In this document: piece after piece, positions 57,635 through 64,000 of the stretch
Layout: each line of letters opens with the position of its first letter
Numbering within the stretch: position 1 is the stretch's first letter
Assembly (NCBI RefSeq): GCF_039533965.1
Contig: NZ_BAAAUN010000001.1
Span: forward strand, 3,570,950 to 3,634,949
Reading direction: 5' to 3'
DNA: 64,000 bases
Source of the DNA: Microbacterium luteolum
Lineage (GTDB): Bacteria; Actinomycetota; Actinomycetes; Actinomycetales; Microbacteriaceae
Made by a program: the position numbers and the translations under genes
The notes under the pieces: generated by a model
Database searches by the model: none
The model's input: only the letters and a program-made list of their open reading frames with translations
Told to the model about the DNA's origin: nothing

Positions 57635-57672
57635 TTGTACGGTTCGGCGATCTGTCCCTCCAGATTGTACAA
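57635..57672. promoter_or_regulatory. TTGTAC repeats between the PucR gene and gabT
   Basis: TTGTAC occurs at 57635-57640 and again at 57665-57670, where it extends to the palindrome TTGTACAA. The copies are 30 bp apart (about three turns). ATCTG/CAGAT (57650-57654 and 57661-57665) lies between. A candidate operator for the PucR protein. Confidence 0.45.
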
Positions 57673-57704
57673 GCGGGCGAGTGCGACGGTGTCGTCGGCC
57701 GCCG

Positions 57705-57710
57705 TACGCT
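57705..57710 (+). promoter_or_regulatory. -10 box of gabT
   Basis: TACGCT ends seven bases before the ATG at 57718. Confidence 0.4.
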
Positions 57711-57717
57711 CGCGAAC

Positions 57718-59079
57718 ATGGCACTCCTCGACACCGCAGCTGTTGCAGTTCCCCTCGGCGGACCCGAGCTCCCTCAGGAGCGACGCCTCGTCACCGCGCT
57801 TCCCGGGCCGCGCTCGGCCGAGATCCTCGCGCGCAAGGCGGATGCCGTCGCCGCGGGTGTCGGCCACACCGTTCCCGTCGCGACCGTCGCCGCCGGCGGA
57901 GGCGTCGTGGTGGACGCGGACGGAAACTCGCTCATCGACCTCGGCTCCGGCATCGCGGTGACCACCGTCGGCAACGCGCACCCGAAGGTCGCCGCCGCCG
58001 TCGCGGCACAGGCAGCGCAGTTCACGCACACGTGCTTCATGATCTCGCCCTACGAGTCGTACATCGAGGTGGCGGAGGCGCTGAACCGGGTCACACCCGG
58101 CGACTTCGCCAAGAAGAGCGCCCTGTTCAACTCGGGCGCCGAAGCGGTCGAGAACGCGATCAAGATCGCCCGCAAGCACACCGGCCGCCAGGCTGTCGTC
58201 GCCTTCGACCACGGCTACCACGGGCGCACGAACCTGACCATGGCGCTCACCGCCAAGTCGATGCCGTACAAGAGCGGCTTCGGGCCGTTCGCGCCCGAGG
58301 TCTACCGTGCGCCGATGTCGTACCCGTTCCGCGACGGCCTCGCCGGCCCCGAGGCGGCGGCCCGCGTCATCCTCCAGCTCGAGAAGCAGATCGGCGCCGA
58401 CAACCTCGCCGCGGTCATCATCGAGCCGATCCAGGGCGAGGGCGGATTCATCGTTCCCGCCGAGGGCTTCCTGCCCGCCATCGTCGACTGGTGCCGTGCG
58501 AACGGCGTGGTCTTCATCGCCGACGAGGTGCAGACCGGCTTCGCCCGCACGGGCCACATGTTCGCGAGCGAGATCTTCGGCATCGAGCCCGACCTCATCA
58601 CCACGGCCAAGGGCATCGCGGGCGGTCTGCCGCTCGCCGCCGTCACCGGACGCGCCGAGATCATGGACGCCTCGCACTCCGGCGGCCTCGGCGGCACCTA
58701 CGGCGGCAACCCGATCGCCTGTGCCGCGGCGCTCGCCGCGATCGACGTCTTCGAGAACGACGGCGTGATCGAGCGCGCCCGCGAGATCGGCACGATCCTC
58801 ACGGACCGCCTCACGGCGATCCAGCAGGGCGACGCCCGCGTGGGCGAGGTGCGCGGTCACGGCGCCATGATCGCGGCCGAGTTCGTCGACCCCGAGACCA
58901 ACGCTCCGGATGCGGCTCTCACGGCCGCCGTCGCGAAGGCCTGCATCGCGCAGGGCGTGATCGTCCTCACCTGCGGCACGTACGGCAACGTCATCCGGTT
59001 CCTGCCTCCGCTCGCGATCGGCGACGATCTGCTGAACGAAGGACTAGACGTCGTCGCAGCGGCCCTCGCCGCCGCCTGA
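57718..59079 (+). CDS. gabT: 4-aminobutyrate aminotransferase
   Basis: A 453-residue class III aminotransferase converting GABA and 2-oxoglutarate to succinate semialdehyde and glutamate. The PLP-phosphate region FNSGAEAVENAIKIAR, the cofactor Asp in FIADEVQTGF and Lys298 in TAKGIAGG are present. A long upstream in-frame extension is antisense to the PucR gene and rejected. First gene of the catabolic run ending in the aldehyde dehydrogenase. Confidence 0.93.
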   Translation: MALLDTAAVAVPLGGPELPQERRLVTALPGPRSAEILARKADAVAAGVGHTVPVATVAAGGGVVVDADGNSLIDLGSGIAVTTVGNAHPKVAAAVAAQAAQFTHTCFMISPYESYIEVAEALNRVTPGDFAKKSALFNSGAEAVENAIKIARKHTGRQAVVAFDHGYHGRTNLTMALTAKSMPYKSGFGPFAPEVYRAPMSYPFRDGLAGPEAAARVILQLEKQIGADNLAAVIIEPIQGEGGFIVPAEGFLPAIVDWCRANGVVFIADEVQTGFARTGHMFASEIFGIEPDLITTAKGIAGGLPLAAVTGRAEIMDASHSGGLGGTYGGNPIACAAALAAIDVFENDGVIERAREIGTILTDRLTAIQQGDARVGEVRGHGAMIAAEFVDPETNAPDAALTAAVAKACIAQGVIVLTCGTYGNVIRFLPPLAIGDDLLNEGLDVVAAALAAA

Positions 59080-59160
59080 CACCACACGTCCGGTCGCGAC
59101 CCTGATCGGGGGATTGCGGGTCGCGACCGGCACTTCACGCCCCCGACGAAGGAGTTGCAC

Positions 59161-60543
59161 ATGGCTGAGATCACCCGCGATGTACTGATCATCGGCGCCG
59201 GAGCCGCAGGGCTCACGGCGGCGAACGACCTGCGCAAGGCCGGCCTCTCGGTCGCCGTGCTGGAAGCGCGGGACCGCGTCGGCGGTCGGCTGTGGACCGA
59301 CGTGATCGAGGGCGCGATGCTCGAGATCGGCGGCCAGTGGGTCTCTCCGGATCAGGACGCGCTGAAGGATGCCATCGAGGAGCTGGGACTCGAGACGTAC
59401 AGCCGCTATCGCGAGGGCGACAGCGTCTACGTGGGCCCCGACGGCCAGTCGCACCGCTTCACCGGCGAGATGTTCCCCGTGGCGCCCGAGACGGAAGCCG
59501 TGATCGCCGAGATCACCGAGCGTCTCGACGCCATGGTCGCCGAGATCGACCCGGATCGCCCCTGGGCGCACGCCAAGGCCGAGGAATGGGACACCGTCAC
59601 GTGGGACGCCTGGCTGCGCGCGCAGACCGACGACGACGAGGCCGTACGCAACCTGGCCTTCGCCACCGGCACCGCGATGCTCACCAAGCCCACGCACTCG
59701 TTCTCGCTGCTGCAGTCGCTGCTGATGGCTGCATCCGCCGGCTCGTACTCGAACCTCGTCGACGCGGACTTCATCCTCGACAAGCGCGTCGTCGGCGGTC
59801 TGCAGCAGGTGCCGCAGCGTCTCGCCGAGCGTCTGGGCGACGACGTGCTGCTGAACCAGCCCGTGCGGAGCCTCGAATGGGGTCCGAACGGTGTGAAGGC
59901 GACGACCGACGACCTCACGGTCAGCGCCCGCTACGCGATCCTCGCCCACGCGCCGGTGCTCTACAGCCGCATCTCGTTCGTCCCGCCGCTCCCGCGCCGC
60001 CAGCACCAGATGCATCAGCATCTGTCGATGGGCTTCGTGATCAAGGTGCATGCCGTCTACGAGACGCCGTTCTGGCGGAAGGACGGCTTGAGCGCGACCG
60101 CGTTCAGCCCCTACGAGCTCGTGCACGAGGCGTACGACAACACCAACCACGGCGACGAGCGCGGCACTCTCGTCGGCTTCGTCTCGGACGCGAACGCCGA
60201 CGGCGTCTTCGAGCTCTCCGCCGAGGAGCGCAAGGAGCGCATCCTCGAATCCCTCTCGCACTACTACGGCGACGAGGCCAAGAACCCGGTCGTCTACTAC
60301 GAGAGCGACTGGGGCAGCGAGGAATGGACCCGCGGCGCCTACGCCGCGAGCTTCGACATGGGCGGCCTGCACCGCTACGGCGCGGACCTGCGCACCCCGG
60401 TCGGACCGATCCACTTCGCCTGCAGCGACCTGGCCGGCGCCGGATACCAGCACGTCGACGGGGCGATCCGCATGGGCCAGCTCGCCGCTTCGAACATCGT
60501 GGACGCGATCCGCGACGCCGGCTCCGCCGAGGACGCCGTCTGA
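59161..60543 (+). CDS. Flavin amine oxidase, putrescine oxidase type
   Basis: A 460-residue FAD enzyme. The dinucleotide fold IIGAGAAGL starts at residue 10, with EARDRVGGRLWTD next and the C-terminal FAD segment AGAGYQHVDGAIRMGQLAA. It resembles putrescine oxidases of Rhodococcus and Kocuria, which oxidise putrescine to 4-aminobutanal. ATG at 59161 is chosen over TTG at 59155 because GAAGGAG is correctly placed. Placement between gabT and the aldehyde dehydrogenase fits putrescine-to-succinate flow. Confidence 0.88.
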   Translation: MAEITRDVLIIGAGAAGLTAANDLRKAGLSVAVLEARDRVGGRLWTDVIEGAMLEIGGQWVSPDQDALKDAIEELGLETYSRYREGDSVYVGPDGQSHRFTGEMFPVAPETEAVIAEITERLDAMVAEIDPDRPWAHAKAEEWDTVTWDAWLRAQTDDDEAVRNLAFATGTAMLTKPTHSFSLLQSLLMAASAGSYSNLVDADFILDKRVVGGLQQVPQRLAERLGDDVLLNQPVRSLEWGPNGVKATTDDLTVSARYAILAHAPVLYSRISFVPPLPRRQHQMHQHLSMGFVIKVHAVYETPFWRKDGLSATAFSPYELVHEAYDNTNHGDERGTLVGFVSDANADGVFELSAEERKERILESLSHYYGDEAKNPVVYYESDWGSEEWTRGAYAASFDMGGLHRYGADLRTPVGPIHFACSDLAGAGYQHVDGAIRMGQLAASNIVDAIRDAGSAEDAV

Positions 60544-61427
60544 TGACCGGCTCGGTCGTCGTCGGCTACACCGCGACGGACACCGGAGCGGATGCCGCAG
60601 CACTCGGCGCCCGCCTCGCCCGCAGCCTCGGCGCGACGCTGCACCTCGTGATCGTGCTCCCGAACGAGGGCACGCGCAGCGCGGCGGTCCCGCCGGAGCG
60701 CGCCTACGAGGAGCACATCCGCGGCCAGGCGAAGAAGTGGCTCGCGGACGCGATCGTCCGGCTGCCGCAGGAGCTCACCCGCAACGGACATGTGCGCTTC
60801 GCCGAATCCTTCGCCGAGGGGCTCATCGCCGCCGGTGAGGAGTTCGATGCACGCGTGATCGTGGTCGGTGCAGCCGGAGGCGGCATCCTGGGTCGGCACC
60901 GACTCGGCAGCGTCGCCTCCGAGCTCCTGCACTCGTCGACCATCCCCGTCGCGCTCGCGCCGGTGGGCTCGGCTCAGCAGGACGATCACGTCATCCCGCG
61001 CGTCACGGTCGCCGTCGGCACCCGTCCGGGCGCCGATGCGCTGCTCGATGAGGCGGTGGCCCTCGCCGGCGACACCGGCGTCGACCTCCGTCTCGTGTCC
61101 CTCGTGCCGTTCGACGTCCCGCCGGGCCTCGACACGGGCGCGCTCCGCGTGGTCGGCGACGAGCATTCGCAGGAGGTTCTCGCGGTCGCCTCGGAGCTGC
61201 TGCCCGACGGCCGCACCGCCGTGGTCGAGAAGGCACCGGGAGACAGCGTGGAGGATGCCGTCGCGCACCTCTCCTGGCTCCCCGGCGAGGTCCTCCTCGT
61301 CGGCTCCAGCCGGCTCGCCCAGCCGCGCCGGCTGTTCCTGGGCTCCACGGCAGCGAAGATGCTGCACGAGCTGCCCGTTCCGATGATCGTCGTCCCGCGC
61401 ACCCGCGCCGAAGCAGGAGTCCGCTGA
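60543..61427 (+). CDS. Tandem universal stress protein
   Basis: A 294-residue protein made of two Usp domains. Each has the ATP-binding G-X2-G-X9-G(S/T) pattern: GGGILGRHRLGSVASELLH in the first, ending SSTIPVALAP, and GSSRLAQPRRLFLGSTAAKM in the second, ending LPVPMIVVP. It overlaps both neighbours by one base, so it is an integral operon member. A stress-protein gene inside a polyamine catabolic operon is unusual. Confidence 0.9.
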   Translation: MTGSVVVGYTATDTGADAAALGARLARSLGATLHLVIVLPNEGTRSAAVPPERAYEEHIRGQAKKWLADAIVRLPQELTRNGHVRFAESFAEGLIAAGEEFDARVIVVGAAGGGILGRHRLGSVASELLHSSTIPVALAPVGSAQQDDHVIPRVTVAVGTRPGADALLDEAVALAGDTGVDLRLVSLVPFDVPPGLDTGALRVVGDEHSQEVLAVASELLPDGRTAVVEKAPGDSVEDAVAHLSWLPGEVLLVGSSRLAQPRRLFLGSTAAKMLHELPVPMIVVPRTRAEAGVR

Positions 61428-62971
61428 TGAGCAGCACGAATCGGGCGACGGAGCCCGAATCCGGTGTCACGACCGGCATCTCCACGAAGGGCCTGAGCGC
61501 CGGGACCATCGGCCTCATCGGCGCGGTCGTGATCGGGATCTCCTGCATCGCGCCGGCCTACACGTTCACGGCCGCTGTCGGGCCCACGGCATCCGTCGTC
61601 GGCGCGCAGATCCCCGCCATCATCCTCGTCGGCTTCATCCCGATGCTCCTGGTCGCCTTCGGCTATCGCGAGCTCAACAACCGGATGCCCGACTCCGGCA
61701 CCTCCTTCACCTGGGCGACCAGGGCCTTCGGCCCGTGGATCGGCTGGATGGCCGGCTGGGGCCTCATCGTCGCGACGATCCTGGTGCTGTCCAATCTCGC
61801 CGGCGTCGCGGTCGACTTCCTGTTCCTGCTGCTGTCGCAGATCACGAACAATCCCGACATCTCGGCGCTCGCCAGCAACACCTGGATCAACATCGGGGTG
61901 TGTCTGCTGTTCATGCTCGGCGCGACGTGGGTCTCCTACCGCGACATGCAGACGACGCAGAAGCTGCAGTACTGGCTCGTGAGCTTCCAGATCCTGGTGC
62001 TCGTGTTCTTCGCCGGCGCCGCGATCGTGCAGGCGGTCAACGGCAACGGGTTCGACTATCAGCCGTTCGACCTCAACTGGTTCAACCCGTTCGCGATCTC
62101 GTCGTTCAGCGCCGTCGCCGCCGGGCTCTCGCTCTCGATCTTCATCTTCTGGGGCTGGGACGTCACCCTCACGATGAACGAGGAGACCAAGGACCCGGAG
62201 AAGACCCCGGGACGCGCAGCCACCCTGACCGTGCTCACGATCGTGTCGCTGTACCTGCTCCTCGCCGTCGCGATGATCATGTTCGCGGGCGTCGGCACCG
62301 GCGACCTCGGGCTCGGCAACGAGGACATCCAGGAGAACGTGTTCTTCCACCTGTCCGGTCCGATCCTCGGCCCGCTCGCGTTCCTCGTGTCGCTCGCCGT
62401 GCTCACCAGCTCCGCGTCGTCGCTGCAGTCGACCTTCGTGGGGCCGGCGCGCACGCTGCTGGCGATGGGCCACTACGGCGCTCTGCCGAAGTCGTTCGCC
62501 AAGGTCAGCCCGCGCTTCTTCACCCCGGGGTATGCGACCATCGTCTCGGCCATCGTGGCCTCCGCGTTCTACGCCGTCATGCGCGTGGTCAGCGAGGACA
62601 CGCTGTGGGACACGATCCTCACCCTCGGCATGATGATCTGCTTCTACTACGGCATCACCGCGTTCGCGTGCGTCTGGTACTTCCGCAAGCAGTGGTTCGA
62701 CTCGACGCGGAACTTCTTCTTCACGTTCCTGTTCCCGCTCGTCGGCGGCGTCATCCTCGCGGTGCTGTTCTTCACGACCCTGATCGACTCGATGGATCCG
62801 GCGTACGGCTCCGGATCGCAGATCGGCGGCGTCGGCATCGTCTTCATCCTCGGGATGCTCATCATCGTGGTGGGTATCGCGGTGATGATCTGGCAGCGGG
62901 TCAAGCGGCCCGCGTTCTTCCGCGGCGAGACCCTCGGCATCGACGCCCCGCCGAGCCTTCGCCGCCGCTGA
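61427..62971 (+). CDS. APC-family amine or amino acid permease
   Basis: A 514-residue transporter with about 12 spans. The first span contains GLIGAVVIGISCIAPAYTFTA and the second half has FWGWDVTLTMNEETKDPEKTPGRAA, a signature of putrescine/GABA-type APC importers. Start overlaps the previous stop (TGATG). By context it imports putrescine or GABA; specificity is inferred. Confidence 0.9.
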   Translation: MSSTNRATEPESGVTTGISTKGLSAGTIGLIGAVVIGISCIAPAYTFTAAVGPTASVVGAQIPAIILVGFIPMLLVAFGYRELNNRMPDSGTSFTWATRAFGPWIGWMAGWGLIVATILVLSNLAGVAVDFLFLLLSQITNNPDISALASNTWINIGVCLLFMLGATWVSYRDMQTTQKLQYWLVSFQILVLVFFAGAAIVQAVNGNGFDYQPFDLNWFNPFAISSFSAVAAGLSLSIFIFWGWDVTLTMNEETKDPEKTPGRAATLTVLTIVSLYLLLAVAMIMFAGVGTGDLGLGNEDIQENVFFHLSGPILGPLAFLVSLAVLTSSASSLQSTFVGPARTLLAMGHYGALPKSFAKVSPRFFTPGYATIVSAIVASAFYAVMRVVSEDTLWDTILTLGMMICFYYGITAFACVWYFRKQWFDSTRNFFFTFLFPLVGGVILAVLFFTTLIDSMDPAYGSGSQIGGVGIVFILGMLIIVVGIAVMIWQRVKRPAFFRGETLGIDAPPSLRRR

Positions 62972-63002
62972 CCCCGCACTCCTCCCCACAGAAAGAGAAT
63001 CC

Positions 63003-64000
63003 ATGAGCACTCAGACCGAGCAGGCGCTGCTCGACAGCATCCCCACCGGCCTCTTCATCGGCGGCGAGTGGACGGATGCCGAGACCGGCGGCACCTTCGA
63101 CGTGCAGGACCCCGCGACCGGCGCCGTCATCCGGACCATCGCCGACGCGACGCCCGCCGACGGCAAGCGCGCGCTCGACGCGGCAGTCGCCGCGCAGGAC
63201 TCGTGGGCGGCGACCGCTCCGCGCGTGCGCAGCGAGATCCTCCGTCGGGCGTTCGACCTGGTGCAGGTGCACAAGGAGGACCTCGCGCTGCTGATGACGC
63301 TCGAGATGGGCAAGCCGCTCGCGGAGGCGCGCGGCGAGGTCGGCTACGGCGGCGAGTTCCTGCGCTGGTTCAGCGAGGAGGCCGTGCGGATCAGCGGCCG
63401 CTACGGGATCAACCCCGAGGGCACCGGCCACATGGTCGTGTCGCAGCGTCCGGTCGGACCGTCGTTCTTCGTGACGCCGTGGAACTTCCCGTTCGCGATG
63501 GCGACGCGCAAGATCGCGCCGGCGCTGGCCGCCGGATGCACGGTCGTGATCAAGCCCCCGGCTCTGACGCCCCTGACGACGATGTTCTTCACGAAGCTGC
63601 TGGAGGAGGCGGGGCTCCCCGCCGGCGTCGTCAACGTCGTGCAGACCTCGAAGTCGAGCGCACTGTCGGCACCCATCATCGCCGACCCGCGTCTGCGTAA
63701 GCTCTCGTTCACGGGATCGACCGAGGTCGGCCGCAAGCTCATCGCCCAGGCGGCCGAGGGCGTGCTGCGGGTCTCGATGGAACTCGGCGGCAACGCGCCG
63801 TTCGTCGTCTTCGAGGACGCCGACCTGGACAAGGCCGTGGAGGGCGCGCTGGCCGCGAAGTTCCGCAACATCGGGCAGGCATGCACGGCGGCGAACCGCT
63901 TCATCGTGCACAAGGACGTCGCGGGGGAGTTCGCCCGCAAGGTGACCGAGCGCGTCAACGCCATGAAGATCGGCCGCGGCACCGAGGAGGGCGTCGCGAT
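63003..64000 (+). CDS. NAD(P)-dependent aldehyde dehydrogenase, succinate-semialdehyde type, 3' end missing
   Basis: 332 codons to the window edge. VTPWNFPFAMATRKIAPALAAGCT is the cofactor-binding N-terminus (in part: TPWNFPFAM), VSMELGGNAPFVV holds the general-base Glu, and NIGQACTAANR the nucleophilic Cys. The pattern fits GabD-like enzymes, which would finish GABA degradation begun by gabT; 4-aminobutanal oxidation is another option. AAAGAGA upstream of the ATG. 31 bases after the permease. Confidence 0.9.
   Translation, partial: MSTQTEQALLDSIPTGLFIGGEWTDAETGGTFDVQDPATGAVIRTIADATPADGKRALDAAVAAQDSWAATAPRVRSEILRRAFDLVQVHKEDLALLMTLEMGKPLAEARGEVGYGGEFLRWFSEEAVRISGRYGINPEGTGHMVVSQRPVGPSFFVTPWNFPFAMATRKIAPALAAGCTVVIKPPALTPLTTMFFTKLLEEAGLPAGVVNVVQTSKSSALSAPIIADPRLRKLSFTGSTEVGRKLIAQAAEGVLRVSMELGGNAPFVVFEDADLDKAVEGALAAKFRNIGQACTAANRFIVHKDVAGEFARKVTERVNAMKIGRGTEEGVA

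Overview
The window is high-GC chromosomal DNA from an actinomycete, most likely a Microbacterium-like member of the Microbacteriaceae. The case rests on gene content and order: menaquinone genes, an actinobacterial FprA-type reductase, a RamB-type regulator beside isocitrate lyase, actinobacterial str and S10-spc-alpha operons, frequent GTG starts, and many start codons lying six bases after a TANNNT -10 box, which suggests leaderless mRNAs. No rRNA, tRNA, insertion sequence, phage gene or CRISPR array was seen. The assignment is an inference from gene content, not a database match.

Layout. 1-7.5 kb: the end of a PPK2-type polyphosphate kinase gene, then menaquinone and isoprenoid genes (isochorismate synthase, MenG, polyprenyl diphosphate synthase), a ferredoxin-NADP reductase, a lipoprotein and an alpha/beta hydrolase. 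7.5-12.9 kb: a GntR regulator, a YajQ-family protein, and a maltose-type ABC importer (binding protein plus two permeases) with two LacI-type operator candidates and a 15-bp hairpin between the first two genes. 13-15.8 kb: small membrane and unknown proteins, including one gene that seems to start with ATC and a 28-residue ORF with its own terminator. 16-20.4 kb: the str operon (rpsL, rpsG, fusA, tuf). 20.5-21.6 kb: a small antitoxin-like protein, a candidate structured RNA and a long S10 leader. 21.6-38.1 kb: the S10, spc and alpha ribosomal operons with secY, adk, map, a DsbA-like protein, infA and rpoA. The S14 gene is absent from its usual place between rplE and rpsH.

38.2-44.4 kb holds the most unusual locus. 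A tripartite tricarboxylate transporter (TctC, TctB, TctA) diverges from a single regulator. That regulator joins the membrane sensor half of a CitA/DcuS-type histidine kinase directly to the DNA-binding half of a CitB/DcuR-type response regulator. The H-box, the ATPase domain and the receiver domain are all missing. Two 14-bp direct repeats, 21 bp apart, lie next to the likely -35 box of tctC. Together these suggest a membrane-bound one-component switch derived from a collapsed two-component system.

44.4-51.3 kb: a TSUP permease, a pair of MaoC-type hot-dog proteins, murB, a VOC protein, an aminotransferase, and alanine dehydrogenase divergent from an Lrp-type regulator. 51.4-56.1 kb: the glyoxylate bypass (aceA then aceB) with a divergent RamB-type regulator. 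56.1-64 kb: a putrescine/GABA catabolic cluster with a PucR regulator, GABA aminotransferase, amine oxidase, a universal stress protein, an APC permease and a succinate-semialdehyde-type dehydrogenase that runs off the end of the window.
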